Assembly: GCA_001296005.1 (NCBI GenBank)
Contig: LJHR01000015.1
Coordinates: forward strand, 124,001-188,000
Direction of reading: 5' to 3'
DNA from: an alpha proteobacterium AAP38
GTDB taxonomy: Bacteria; Pseudomonadota; Alphaproteobacteria; Azospirillales; Azospirillaceae
Length of the DNA: 64,000 nucleotides
Position 1 is the stretch's first letter. The number at the start of each line of letters is the position of its first letter. The translations under genes and the position numbers were made by a program. This document shows positions 45,400-54,157 of this stretch, piece after piece. The notes under the pieces were generated by a model, which saw nothing but the letters and a program-made list of their open reading frames with translations, was not told the origin of the DNA and ran no database searches.

Positions 45400-46464
45400 A
45401 TGACCGCTACCTCCGCCGTTCCGCAAAAGAAGATGCTGGCCGCGTTGGCCGGCGTGCCCCAGACGCCGCCGCCCTTCTGGCTGATGCGGCAGGCGGGGCG
45501 GTATCTGCCCGAATATAGGCAGGTGCGGACACAGGCCGGCGGCTTCCTGGACCTGTGCATGAACCCAGAGCTGGCTTGTGAAGTGACGCTGCAGCCGCTG
45601 CGCCGTTATGGCATGGATGCGGCCATTCTGTTCTCCGACATCCTGATCATCCCGCACGCTCTGGGACAGGGTCTGCGGTTCGCGGAAGGCGAAGGCCCGG
45701 TGCTGGACGCCATCCGGGACCAGCAGGGCCTGCTGAAGCTGGATCTGGACGGGCTTCACCGGAAAGCGGCACCCGTGTACGAGACGGTGTCACGCATTCG
45801 GGCCTCCCTGGATGAACGGACGGCCCTGATCGGGTTCGCCGGCTCGCCCTGGACCGTCGCCTGCTACATGGTTGAAGGGGGTGGATCGAAGGAATATGCG
45901 CATGTGAAGCGCTTCGCCTATACTGACCCTGTCGGCTTTAACCGGCTGATCGACATCCTGGTCGAAGCGACGGTTGAATATCTGTCGATGCAGATCAAGG
46001 CCGGCGCTGAACTGGTGCAGCTGTTTGACAGCTGGGCCGGTGCCCTGTCCGCCGCCGATTTCCAGCGCTTTGTCGTGGCCCCGACGCGGCGGATCACGGC
46101 GGCGCTGAAGGAACGGCATCCGGGTACGCCCATCATCGGCTTCCCCCGTATGGCCGGCCTGAACCTGGAAAGCTTTGTCGAGCAGGCGGGCGTCGACGCC
46201 GTGTCGCTGGACCCTGGTGTGCCGGCTGCCTGGGCCGCCCAGCACCTGCAGGGCAAGGTCGCTGTGCAGGGCAATCTGGACCCTGTCCTGCTGATCGCCG
46301 GTGGGGAGGAGATGGACCGCGCCGTCCTTGATCTGCTGGAAACTCTTGGCAACGGACCCTTCATTTTCAACTTGGGTCACGGGATTATCAAGGAAACACC
46401 GCCGGAAAACGTATCTCGTTTGGCTGGGTTGATCCGGGACTGGAAGCCTGTCACAAGGGATTGA
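45400..46464 (+). CDS. hemE: Uroporphyrinogen decarboxylase
   Basis: HemE converts uroporphyrinogen III to coproporphyrinogen III in haem synthesis. From ATG 45400 it is 354 residues; an open TTG start at 45364 would add 12. The PPFWLMRQAGRYLPEY signature with the substrate-binding Arg lies near residues 23-40, and IGFAGSPWTVACYMVEG follows as the second family signature. It is the right-hand neighbour of the origin in many alphaproteobacteria. A ferrochelatase-like gene follows 21 bp later. Confidence 0.96.
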   Translation: MTATSAVPQKKMLAALAGVPQTPPPFWLMRQAGRYLPEYRQVRTQAGGFLDLCMNPELACEVTLQPLRRYGMDAAILFSDILIIPHALGQGLRFAEGEGPVLDAIRDQQGLLKLDLDGLHRKAAPVYETVSRIRASLDERTALIGFAGSPWTVACYMVEGGGSKEYAHVKRFAYTDPVGFNRLIDILVEATVEYLSMQIKAGAELVQLFDSWAGALSAADFQRFVVAPTRRITAALKERHPGTPIIGFPRMAGLNLESFVEQAGVDAVSLDPGVPAAWAAQHLQGKVAVQGNLDPVLLIAGGEEMDRAVLDLLETLGNGPFIFNLGHGIIKETPPENVSRLAGLIRDWKPVTRD

Positions 46465-46485
46465 TTCCGCGATCCCACAATTTGT

Positions 46486-47520
46486 GTGCCGGTGGTGACA
46501 GCTTCCTTTCGGGACCGTATCGCCGTCGTTCTTATGCAGCCGGGCCAGCCGGCGGCAGATGGGCTGGTTTTGCCTTACCTGCAGGCCTTGCTGGCCGCGC
46601 AGCGACAGGACCCGCCCTCTCTGCCCATGCGGCCATTGCTGGGCCTGCGTGCGCGGCGGATGGCCCGGCATTTCCTCCTGGATGACCTGACCAGCCCGGC
46701 GGAAGATCCGATGGGTACGGAGTTGGAGAATGCCCTGTGGGGTGACGGGGTTGTGCGGGTCTTCACCGCCAGTCTGTTCGCGCCGCCATCACCCATCGCC
46801 ATCGCCCATGATGTTGCCGCCTTCCGGCCTGACCGTCTGGTCTTGCTGCCGCCATCGCCGCTGTTTTCCGGCGGTCTGAATGGCATCGCGCTGCAGGCCT
46901 GGGACCGTGCCGCCAAGGCGGCAGGGCTGGATGTCGTGGCCAGTACCCTATGCTGCCATCCCACCGACCCTGCCCTTTTGCGAACTCTGGTGACCCGTGC
47001 GCGGGAGGTCATGGTGCCGGGCGGGGCAGGATCGCTGCTGCTGGTCATGCCGGGGCTGGGCTGGTCCGGGGGTGATCCGCTGGGCTGGCAGATGGACCGC
47101 CTGGCGGCGGAGCTGTCGCGGTTACTGGAACTGCCTGCAGGCCGGGTTGATGTGGCACGGCTGGATGTGACGGGCTTTGATGATGCGGGCCTGCCGACAG
47201 TGGAACAGGCCATCCGGCGGACACGCTGCCCGGCCCTGTCCATCCTGCCTCTGTCGCCCTGGCCGCTGGTCCGCGCCGGCTGGGGCGATTATCTGGATGA
47301 ATGGCGGGATCTGGCCGCGGCATCGGGTATCCTGTCGCTGACCTTGGCCCGCCCGGCCCTGGCCGAAGGGGCTGATCTGGCGCCGCTGGTGCGTCAGGCC
47401 CTGGCGGGCCGTGCCGGTGTCTGTTCAGGTTTTGGACGGCGGCTTTGCCCCGATACTCATGGTCATTGCCCTCACAAGCGCATGGCGGTGGCTGCCATGC
47501 ATGGGCAGACCATGGCTTGA
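46486..47520 (+). CDS. Ferrochelatase-like protein, apparently non-catalytic
   Basis: This 344-residue protein has a GTG start at 46486; GTG 46492 or 46495 are alternatives and no ATG fits. The N-terminus DRIAVVLMQPGQPAADGLVL and PYLQALL resembles ferrochelatase (family pattern AVVLxNLGGP), and LDVVASTLCCHPTDPALLRT matches the SYYxHPxYIEAL region. Where HemH has FSFHGLP, this protein has LLLVMPGLGW, so the catalytic His is absent; near residues 259-273 the ETLEEI motif with the essential Glu is replaced by VRAGWGDYLDEW. Three C-terminal cysteines (CSGFGRRLCPDTHGHC) recall the cluster ligands of some ferrochelatases. It probably shares the hemE transcript. Function is unknown. Confidence 0.6.
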   Translation: MPVVTASFRDRIAVVLMQPGQPAADGLVLPYLQALLAAQRQDPPSLPMRPLLGLRARRMARHFLLDDLTSPAEDPMGTELENALWGDGVVRVFTASLFAPPSPIAIAHDVAAFRPDRLVLLPPSPLFSGGLNGIALQAWDRAAKAAGLDVVASTLCCHPTDPALLRTLVTRAREVMVPGGAGSLLLVMPGLGWSGGDPLGWQMDRLAAELSRLLELPAGRVDVARLDVTGFDDAGLPTVEQAIRRTRCPALSILPLSPWPLVRAGWGDYLDEWRDLAAASGILSLTLARPALAEGADLAPLVRQALAGRAGVCSGFGRRLCPDTHGHCPHKRMAVAAMHGQTMA

Positions 47521-47583
47521 TTATGCCGGGCTTTGGCCCCAAGTTCGGGGTAAGCCCCTGAGGCATGATCAGGATTATCACCG

Positions 47584-48138
47584 ATGTTCATTCAGACCGA
47601 AGACACCCCGAACCCGGCCACGCTGAAGTTTCTGCCTGGCCGCGATGTTCTGGGCACCGGTACCGCCGATTTCACCGACGCGACCGATGCCGCGGCTCGG
47701 TCGCCCCTGGCTGACAGGCTTTTCCAGGTTGATGGCGTGACGCGGGTTTTCCTGGCCGGTGATTTTGTCACTGTGACCAAGGATGACAGCCGCGACTGGT
47801 ATGTGATGAAGCCCGGTATCCTGGGCGCCATCATGGAACATTTCGCCACCGGCAAGCCCGTCTTGACCCAGGTCAAGGCGGACGACAATCAGGTGAACGA
47901 GGATGACGATGAGATCGTCGCCCAGATCAAGGAGCTGCTGGACGCCAAGGTGCGCCCGGCGGTGGCCCAGGATGGCGGCGACATAACGTTCCATGGTTTT
48001 GAGAACGGGGTCGTCTATCTGGCCATGAAGGGGGCCTGCGCCGGTTGCCCCAGCAGCACGGCGACCCTGAAGTCGGGCATCGAGAATATGCTTCGGTATT
48101 ACATTCCCGAGGTTGTCGAGGTGCAGCAAATCCGATAA
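47584..48138 (+). CDS. Iron-sulphur cluster scaffold/carrier NfuA-type protein
   Basis: This 184-residue protein has an N-terminal NFU domain (TEDTPNPATLKFLPGRDVL near residues 5-24) and a C-terminal NifU domain with C152 and C155 in GACAGCPSSTATLK. The two cysteines bridge a 4Fe-4S cluster between subunits for delivery to target enzymes. The length and order match alphaproteobacterial and mitochondrial NFU1. It follows the ferrochelatase-like gene by 63 bp on the same strand, in keeping with a haem/Fe-S theme. Confidence 0.93.
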   Translation: MFIQTEDTPNPATLKFLPGRDVLGTGTADFTDATDAAARSPLADRLFQVDGVTRVFLAGDFVTVTKDDSRDWYVMKPGILGAIMEHFATGKPVLTQVKADDNQVNEDDDEIVAQIKELLDAKVRPAVAQDGGDITFHGFENGVVYLAMKGACAGCPSSTATLKSGIENMLRYYIPEVVEVQQIR

Positions 48139-48453
48139 GGTTCCTTCTCCAACCTCGGAATTGCGCCTCAATTCGGTCGCAATGGGTTGGGATATGATGC
48201 GTGTACAGATGGCGTGCCGGGGGGTTGGGGCCCCTTTGCGGGGGAATTAGACCCCACCGGCATGATGCCCTGGCGGCGGTGCAACCCAGGAAGGGGCCGC
48301 CGCAGGGATTGCCTCTGACACTGTTAGGCCGGCCTTATTCAGGGCCAACGGCCAAAGTGCGGAGTTTGCTCCGGCAAAATGACGGACGCACGCCATGATG
48401 ATGTGGCGGCGATACCCGTCCTTTCGGCTTGGACTGTAAGGGATTGAAAAAAC
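48139..48453. other. Intergenic region without recognised features
   Basis: In 315 bp between the NFU and glucosaminidase genes I see only GC-rich imperfect inverted repeats (around 48220-48260) without a T-run; no gene, RNA or clear promoter. Confidence 0.5.
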
Positions 48454-49551
48454 ATGCTGACAGACGCGAACGAGGGCTTTGATAGCCCCCGCGCTACGGC
48501 TGCCCGCATATGGGGCATGTCCGCCCTGTTTCTGCTGCTCACCGTTATTCTGCCTTCCACCGTGTTCATCAGCGCTTCCAGCCGGTCCATGGACCGGACG
48601 GCGCGGGAATTCCTGCTGCCTGTGCTGCGCCCGGATCCGGGCTTCACGGTGGAGATGGCATCCGCCACGACGCGCCACGACCCGTCCTTCAAACTGGACG
48701 CCAAGGCCACGCTTGACCTGTTTCATTCCCGCGAATACCGGATCGAAGCGGTACGCAGCGGGGAAACGGCGGTGCCGCGTCTGGTTCTGACCGACCTTCC
48801 GACGGGTATGACCTCGTTGGAAAGCAGCGACGACCGCAAGGCGCTGTTCGTTAAGACCCTGCTGCCGCTGATCCTGATGGCCAATGAGCGTATTGAACAG
48901 GACCGCGAGCGGCTGCGCCGGCTGCATGCCGTGAAGCAGGGTGGCCAGGCTCTGGCACCGCAGGACCGACGCTGGCTGGCGGAGGTGGCTGTGCGCTATG
49001 GCTTGAATGCCGATGGCGAGATCAACACCAAGGCCCTGTTGCAGCGGGTGGATGTGGTGCCCGTCTCCCTGGCGCTGGCCCAGGCGGCGGAGGAGAGCGG
49101 CTGGGGTACCTCGCGCTTTGCCCAGAAGGGCAATGCGCTTTATGGGCAGCTGACCTTCAAGGCGGAGGATGAGGGGATCGTACCCCGTAACCGCCGGCAG
49201 GGCGAAACCCACCGCTTCAAATCCTTCGATGATCCGAAGGGAAGCGTGGAAAGCTATATCCATAACCTGAACACCCACCGTGCCTATGCCCAGTTCCGTC
49301 AGATGCGCGCCAGTCTGCGCACGCAGGACAAGCCCATTGACGGCTTGATGCTGGTCAATGCGCTGGGTGCCTATTCGGAGCGGGGGGAGGATTATGTCCG
49401 TACCATCCGTTCCCTGATCCGTGTCAATTCCCTGGCCGATTTTGACCGGGCGGTGTTGAGCGCGGATCAGATGGAAGAGGTGCTGGGCCCCCGCACGCGT
49501 GCCGAAATGGCCCGCGATCACGGGGTCGTTCCGGCCAGTCTTCGCCGGTAA
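48454..49551 (+). CDS. Glucosaminidase-domain (GH73, Bax-like) peptidoglycan hydrolase
   Basis: This 365-residue protein has an N-terminal membrane anchor or uncleaved signal near residues 18-42 (IWGMSALFLLLTVILPSTVF). The region from about 195 resembles the E. coli Bax/GH73 fold: VSLALAQAAEESGWGTSRFA with the catalytic Glu, then KGNALYGQLTF and a YIHNLNTHRAYAQFR helix. It probably cleaves peptidoglycan in the periplasm. It has no partner genes next to it. Confidence 0.88.
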   Translation: MLTDANEGFDSPRATAARIWGMSALFLLLTVILPSTVFISASSRSMDRTAREFLLPVLRPDPGFTVEMASATTRHDPSFKLDAKATLDLFHSREYRIEAVRSGETAVPRLVLTDLPTGMTSLESSDDRKALFVKTLLPLILMANERIEQDRERLRRLHAVKQGGQALAPQDRRWLAEVAVRYGLNADGEINTKALLQRVDVVPVSLALAQAAEESGWGTSRFAQKGNALYGQLTFKAEDEGIVPRNRRQGETHRFKSFDDPKGSVESYIHNLNTHRAYAQFRQMRASLRTQDKPIDGLMLVNALGAYSERGEDYVRTIRSLIRVNSLADFDRAVLSADQMEEVLGPRTRAEMARDHGVVPASLRR

Positions 49552-49653
49552 TCGCCTTTCGTCCCGTCCTATAGCGTCTTGTGGCTTGCCACTCATGCTG
49601 TGATGGCCGATATCACGGACATGAGTGGCCCGCATGCCAAAGGATTGTGACGA

Positions 49654-50241
49654 ATGAGCAACCCGCTTTCCGATACCGCGCTGGATCAGCTGTTCCGCAC
49701 GGCCCGTACCTTCAACAGCTTCACCGACAAGCTGGTCAGCAATGATACGCTGCGCCAGATCCATGATCTGCTGCGCTGGGGTCCGACCAGCGCCAATTGC
49801 TGCCCGCTGCGCATTGTTTTCCTGACGACGGCAGAAGCAAAGGAACGTCTGCGCCCGGCCCTGTCTGCCGGCAATCTGGCCAAGACCATGTCGGCGCCGG
49901 TGACGGCCATCCTGGCCTATGACACGCAGTTTGCTGAGCACCTGCCGCGTCTGTTCCCGCATGTTGATGCACGTCCCTGGTTCGCCAATCCCGAACTGGC
50001 GTTCGAGACTGCGTTCCGGAACAGCAGCCTGCAGGGTGCCTATTTCATGCTGGCGGCCCGTGCCGTGGGCCTGGATTGCGGCCCGATGTCCGGTTTCGAC
50101 CAGGGTAAGGTCAATGCCGAGTTCTTTGCCGATGGCCGCTTCAAGGTCAATTTCATCTGCAATCTGGGTTACGGTGATCCTGGAACCCTGTTTGACCGCA
50201 GCCCGCGGTTCGATTTCGAGGATGTCTGCCAGGTTCTGTGA
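49654..50241 (+). CDS. Nitroreductase-family protein (RutE/HadB type)
   Basis: This 195-residue FMN-dependent oxidoreductase has the start [20 protein letters not shown] and the FMN site [17 protein letters not shown], matching the malonic semialdehyde reductase (RutE) subgroup of nitroreductases. C-terminal [11 protein letters not shown] and [10 protein letters not shown] are conserved in the same group. No other rut (pyrimidine degradation) genes are nearby, so the true substrate is uncertain. It ends at a bidirectional terminator shared with ihfB. Confidence 0.88.
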   Translation: MSNPLSDTALDQLFRTARTFNSFTDKLVSNDTLRQIHDLLRWGPTSANCCPLRIVFLTTAEAKERLRPALSAGNLAKTMSAPVTAILAYDTQFAEHLPRLFPHVDARPWFANPELAFETAFRNSSLQGAYFMLAARAVGLDCGPMSGFDQGKVNAEFFADGRFKVNFICNLGYGDPGTLFDRSPRFDFEDVCQVL

Positions 50242-50267
50242 ACCGGCTATACCCGGTGCAAAAACGA

Positions 50268-50303
50268 AAAACCCCGTCAGCCTGAATGGCTGACGGGGTT
50301 TTT
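50268..50303. terminator. Bidirectional terminator between nitroreductase and ihfB
   Basis: A 12-bp stem (50271-50282 with 50288-50299) has a 5-nt loop, with A-run to the left and TTT to the right, serving both convergent genes. Confidence 0.9.
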
Positions 50304-50325
50304 CATGCCCGGATATCGGGTCCGA

Positions 50326-50610
50326 TCATTCGTCGGTGTTCAGACGCTCACGCAGCTGCTTGCCGGTCTTGAAGAAAGGGATCACCTTCTCATCGACGTC
50401 AACGCTTTCGCCCGTGCGCGGGTTGCGGCCCGTGCGGGCATCGCGGCGCTTTACGGAAAAGGCACCGAAGCCGCGCAGCTCGACCCGGTCGCCGCGGGCA
50501 AGTGCCTCTGTGATCTCATCAAAGATCGTGGTGACGATCTTCTCCACGTCGCGCTGATAGAGATGCGGATTACGTTCGGCCAGTCGCTGGATCAGTTCCG
50601 ACTTGGTCAT
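50326..50610 (-). CDS. ihfB: Integration host factor beta subunit
   Basis: This small DNA-bending protein of 94 residues begins [20 protein letters not shown] and contains the beta-arm segment [20 protein letters not shown] with the intercalating proline. As IhfA/IhfB heterodimer it bends DNA at promoters and at origins; a partner ihfA is not in this window. It is 5 kb from the proposed oriC. The frame is open upstream, but homology starts at ATG 50610. Confidence 0.96.
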   Translation of the reverse strand: MTKSELIQRLAERNPHLYQRDVEKIVTTIFDEITEALARGDRVELRGFGAFSVKRRDARTGRNPRTGESVDVDEKVIPFFKTGKQLRERLNTDE

Positions 50611-50895
50611 GCCTGTCAATCCCCCCTGGGACGTGGAGCCTTCCGGGACCCGACCTTCCGCCACCGACAGGCGGCCAAGCCGAAGGTCAGGGCCTGTGGC
50701 CACCTTGTTTACCAAGGGAAGATTGCCCCAGCCGGGCCGCCCGCGCAAGGGTAAGTCTTTCTGCGCAAACAGTTTTCTTGGAGATTCCCTACGACTTTGG
50801 GCAGAAGTGGCATAGAAGCCATGCCCCAAAGCCGGGTTGCAGGGCGGGATCGCCTGCCCAATATCAGCAGAGATATCGGTATCATCACGATACTG
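50611..50895. other. Intergenic region between ihfB and the riboswitch
   Basis: No gene is supported. The ihfB and sugE promoters should both lie here; a 5-bp inverted repeat GTATC-N5-GATAC sits at 50879-50893, just before the riboswitch. Confidence 0.4.
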
Positions 50896-50947
50896 GCCGC
50901 CGGGGACGACCCTGGCCGGATTTTAGATGATGGTGGGGACGACCCTT
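50896..50947 (+). promoter_or_regulatory. Guanidine-II (mini-ykkC) riboswitch
   Basis: Two hairpins, each GGGG-ACGA-CCC, at 50902-50912 and 50935-50945, about 20 nt apart, just ahead of the ribosome-binding site of sugE. Paired stem-loops with ACGR tetraloops are the defining feature of the mini-ykkC class, which senses guanidinium and usually controls exporters of this kind. The second hairpin ends about 10 nt before GGAG, so translational control is likely. Confidence 0.88.
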
Positions 50948-50966
50948 CCGCGATGGAGAATGCTCC

Positions 50967-51284
50967 ATGGCTTGGGTTTATCTGTTGTTCGCCGGCCTGT
51001 TCGAAATCGGCTTTGCCGTCGGTTTAAAGGCCAGCGACGGTTTCTCCCGTCCCCTTCCCACCCTTGTGACCCTTATCTGTCTGGGTATCAGCCTGTGGCT
51101 GCTGTCGCTGGCCATGCGCGGCCTGCCCCTGGGTACCGCCTATGCCGTCTGGACCGGGATCGGCAGTGCCGGTGCTGTGCTGGCCGGCATGACCATGGCC
51201 CGCGAAGGGTTCGATCCTGGCCGCATCTTCTGTGTTCTGCTGATCCTGGCCGGTGTGGCAGGGCTGAAAATCCTGGAAAAATAG
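50967..51284 (+). CDS. sugE: SMR-family guanidinium exporter (SugE/Gdx)
   Basis: This 105-residue inner-membrane protein has four transmembrane helices. The conserved glutamate is E13 in FAGLFEIGFAVGLK, and GTAYAVWTGIGSAGAVLAGM is the helix-3 signature of the SMR family. Members preceded by guanidine riboswitches export guanidinium in exchange for protons, and such a riboswitch lies directly upstream, so this is better named Gdx than a drug pump. GGAG is 8 nt before the ATG. It converges on a TetR gene. Confidence 0.95.
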   Translation: MAWVYLLFAGLFEIGFAVGLKASDGFSRPLPTLVTLICLGISLWLLSLAMRGLPLGTAYAVWTGIGSAGAVLAGMTMAREGFDPGRIFCVLLILAGVAGLKILEK

Positions 51285-51292
51285 CCCGGACT

Positions 51293-51955
51293 TCAGCCTG
51301 TCAGACCCCAATACTGCCGCATCAGTACCTTGAACTCCGTCAACAGCCGGACCTTAACGTCATTATCCTCGGCGCTGGGCGCAAAACGGCTGCTGGCGAG
51401 TGCCTGCAGGAACTGCCAGGCTAGGTGTCGCCCCATCTCGAACTTCACCGGATCGGCCACCAGGAAGGAGCCGTAAAGGTCCTTTGCCGTTTGTTCCCAG
51501 CGTGCGGCAAAGGCGGCCTTGGCCGGACCCATGATGGAGGCCAGTTCCGCATCGGTGCGGGCGGCGGCCTCCAACTCCTTCCACGCAGTCCAGAGCGGGC
51601 TGTGCGCGGCATGCCATAGCGCGTCGATGCCCTGATCCAGCCCTTCCCGCCCCTCATGCGCGACATTGGCCGTGGCGGCCAGATATTCCGCCGTGAAATG
51701 CTGGATGATGTGATCGACGGTGGCGCGCAGCACTTCCGGGGTCGTGGGGAAGTAATACTGCACCGCGCCCCGCGTCACCCGCGCCTGCTTGGCGATCTCT
51801 GACGTGGTGGTGCGATGGTACCCGATATCCAGAAAGCAACGGATGGCCGCCTCAATTATCCGCTGATGCGTGGCAATGCTTTTGGGCGTTTGCCTTACGC
51901 GGGAGCCTGCGGCTTCGCTGTCCAAATTCTTGGCGACCGTTGTCGTCATCGACAT
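51293..51955 (-). CDS. TetR-family transcriptional regulator
   Basis: From ATG 51955 this is a 220-residue protein; ATG 51976 and 51949 are in-frame alternatives. The helix-turn-helix is TTTSEIAKQARVTRGAVQYY, typical of TetR. The C-terminal helical domain should bind an unknown ligand. The gene converges on sugE and has no obvious target besides itself; the gene downstream of its start on the other strand is the SirB1 gene. Confidence 0.88.
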   Translation of the reverse strand: MSMTTTVAKNLDSEAAGSRVRQTPKSIATHQRIIEAAIRCFLDIGYHRTTTSEIAKQARVTRGAVQYYFPTTPEVLRATVDHIIQHFTAEYLAATANVAHEGREGLDQGIDALWHAAHSPLWTAWKELEAAARTDAELASIMGPAKAAFAARWEQTAKDLYGSFLVADPVKFEMGRHLAWQFLQALASSRFAPSAEDNDVKVRLLTEFKVLMRQYWGLTG

Positions 51956-52181
51956 CGTCTCTGTTCCAGAAACCATGGTTATTGGTTAACGCCCCTTAAC
52001 CTTATATCGGGACGAGCGTTTATCTACGGCGAATGCCCTTACCTGCGCAACATGGCAATGCGCCGGTCTGACCCGAGAGGGACGAAGAACAAATCGGACA
52101 GGCGTTCCTTCCCGCTCGACACCCCGCCCCTGGCTGCGCTATGGGAAGCGCGGTTGACCCCAGCAAGCGAGCCTCCCGCCC

Positions 52182-53021
52182 GTGACGCCGCGCCAACAGG
52201 CCCTGGACTATCTGCGCCGCCTCGGTGAGGCGGATGACAGTGATATTGACGTGGCGGAAGCGGCCCTGGCGCTGGCTGTTCTGGACCACCCCACCGATCT
52301 TACCCCCTATCGCGCCCATCTGGCCGCCTTGGGCGCCGATCTGGGCGCCCTGATGCGGAATGTGCCTGATGGACTGCCCGACCGTGTCACGGCTCTGGGC
52401 CGGCTGCTGGCGCAGCATGGCTATGCCGGCGACAGCGAAACCTATGAAGACTTGCAGAATGCCAACCTGATTCGCGTCATTGACCGGCGCCGGGGCCTGC
52501 CGGTCTCGCTTGGCATCCTGCTGATGTCGGCGGCGCGGGCTCAGGGTTGGGACATGCTGGGCCTGAACTTTCCGGGCCATTTCCTGCTGCGGCTGGACCA
52601 TGGTGGCGGGCGTCAGATCATCGATCCGTTCGACGGCGCTTCTCCGCGTGGTCCGCGCGAACTGCGTGATATGCTGAAGCAGACGGCGGGTCTGGAATCC
52701 GAATTGACACCCGATCATTACGCCCCGGTCTCGAACCGTGAGGTTCTTCTGCGCCTGCAGAACAATCTGAAGCTCCGCCACCTGTCGACGGATCAGCCCG
52801 ACAAGGCGCTGGCGGTCATTGAGGATATGCTGCTGTTCGCGCCCCAGCATATTGGCCTGTGGCGTGAATCCGGCCTGTTGAATGCCCATCTGGGCAAGCT
52901 GACGGCCGGCATCCAGGCCTTTGAGAATTTCCTGCGTATTGGTGAGGCACGCGGTGCCTCTCCCCAACTGCTGGACCATACGCGCAGCCTGCTGAAGCAG
53001 CTTCGGGGCCGTCTGAATTAA
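52182..53021 (+). CDS. SirB1/UPF0162 transglutaminase-like protein
   Basis: This 279-residue protein starts at GTG 52182; no earlier ATG fits. SETYEDLQNANLIRVIDRRR and LPVSLGILLMSAARAQGWDM are the hallmark of the SirB1 transglutaminase-like N-terminal domain, followed by a TPR-like C-terminal region (about 195-265) with repeated Leu/Ala helices. The usual catalytic cysteine of transglutaminases is missing from this domain, so enzymatic activity is doubtful. gshB starts 92 bp downstream on the same strand. Confidence 0.86.
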   Translation: MTPRQQALDYLRRLGEADDSDIDVAEAALALAVLDHPTDLTPYRAHLAALGADLGALMRNVPDGLPDRVTALGRLLAQHGYAGDSETYEDLQNANLIRVIDRRRGLPVSLGILLMSAARAQGWDMLGLNFPGHFLLRLDHGGGRQIIDPFDGASPRGPRELRDMLKQTAGLESELTPDHYAPVSNREVLLRLQNNLKLRHLSTDQPDKALAVIEDMLLFAPQHIGLWRESGLLNAHLGKLTAGIQAFENFLRIGEARGASPQLLDHTRSLLKQLRGRLN

Positions 53022-53113
53022 ACCCCTGCCCTGTGATGCGGCGCATGGCGTCGGCGCGGCGCTTATGCTTTCCTGCCGCCATCTTCCTTTCCGCTGGCCG
53101 GAGACAACCCGAC

Positions 53114-54064
53114 ATGACCCTGAAGGTCGCCATCCAGATGGACCCGATCGAGTCCATCAATATCGATACTGACAGTTCCTTCATGATGGCGCTGGAGGCG
53201 CAGCGCCGTGGCCATGCCCTGTGGCATTACCATCCGCGCGACCTGGCCCTGCGTGGCAACAAGTTGTTTGCCAAGGTGCGGCCCATGCAGGTGCGGCGCG
53301 AACGCGGTAATCATCACAGTATGGGTGCCGCAGAGGTGATCGACCTGTCGACCATGGATCTGGTGCTGATGCGCCAGGACCCGCCCTTCGACATGGCCTA
53401 TATCACCGCCACCCACCTGCTGGAACATATCCATCCAAAGACGCTGGTGGTGAATGACCCGGCTGCCGTCCGCAATGCGCCGGAAAAGCTGTTCGTCACG
53501 CATTTCCCCGACCTGATGCCCCCGACCGTCATCACCTCGTCGCGCGATGAGGTGTTGGCCGCGCGTGCGGAATGGAAGGACATTATCGTTAAGCCCTTGT
53601 TCGGCAACGGTGGTTCCGGTGTGTTTCACGTGAAACCGGATGATGAGAACCTGGGCGCGCTGCTGGAAACCTTCACCCAGCTCTATCGCGAGCCGATCAT
53701 CGTGCAGAAATACCTGCCGGAAATCCGCAAGGGCGATAAGCGCATCATCCTGATCGATGGCAAACCCGCCGGGGCCGTATCGCGCATCCCGCAAGATGGA
53801 GAGGCGCGGGCCAATTTCCATGCTGGCGGCAGTGCGGGCAAGACCGTGCTGACCAAGCGCGAGCAGGAAATTTGCGAGGCCATCGGCCCAACCCTACGTC
53901 AGCAGGGCCTGTTGTTCGTCGGGATCGATGTGATTGGTGACTATCTGACGGAGATCAATGTCACCAGCCCGACCGGTATTCAGGAGATCAACCGCCTGGA
54001 CGGTTCGGCCCTGGAAGCCACCCTCTGGGATGCGATGGAAATACGCTTCGCCGCCACACGGTGA
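53114..54064 (+). CDS. gshB: Glutathione synthetase
   Basis: GshB joins gamma-glutamylcysteine and glycine with ATP. From ATG 53114 it is 316 residues. The ATP-grasp segments IVKPLFGNGGSGVFHVKPDD near residues 157-176 and FVGIDVIGDYLTEINVTSPT are evident. GGAG lies 10 nt upstream; an open extension to 53033 has no homology. A parS-like site is written into the codons for VFHVKP at 53622-53637. Confidence 0.96.
   Translation: MTLKVAIQMDPIESINIDTDSSFMMALEAQRRGHALWHYHPRDLALRGNKLFAKVRPMQVRRERGNHHSMGAAEVIDLSTMDLVLMRQDPPFDMAYITATHLLEHIHPKTLVVNDPAAVRNAPEKLFVTHFPDLMPPTVITSSRDEVLAARAEWKDIIVKPLFGNGGSGVFHVKPDDENLGALLETFTQLYREPIIVQKYLPEIRKGDKRIILIDGKPAGAVSRIPQDGEARANFHAGGSAGKTVLTKREQEICEAIGPTLRQQGLLFVGIDVIGDYLTEINVTSPTGIQEINRLDGSALEATLWDAMEIRFAATR
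53622..53637. other. parS-like centromere site 2 (inside gshB)
   Basis: TGTTTCACGTGAAACC matches parS except for the last base. It lies within the coding sequence of gshB, about 8.4 kb right of the proposed origin. Confidence 0.75.
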
Positions 54065-54157
54065 AGCGCTTAGGGGCGCGGGCAATGGCCTGCGCCCCCT
54101 TGCCGTCCCACATCGCTTGCGCCACTCTTCCTTGCCTGAAGAACAAGGGGGTGGGTA

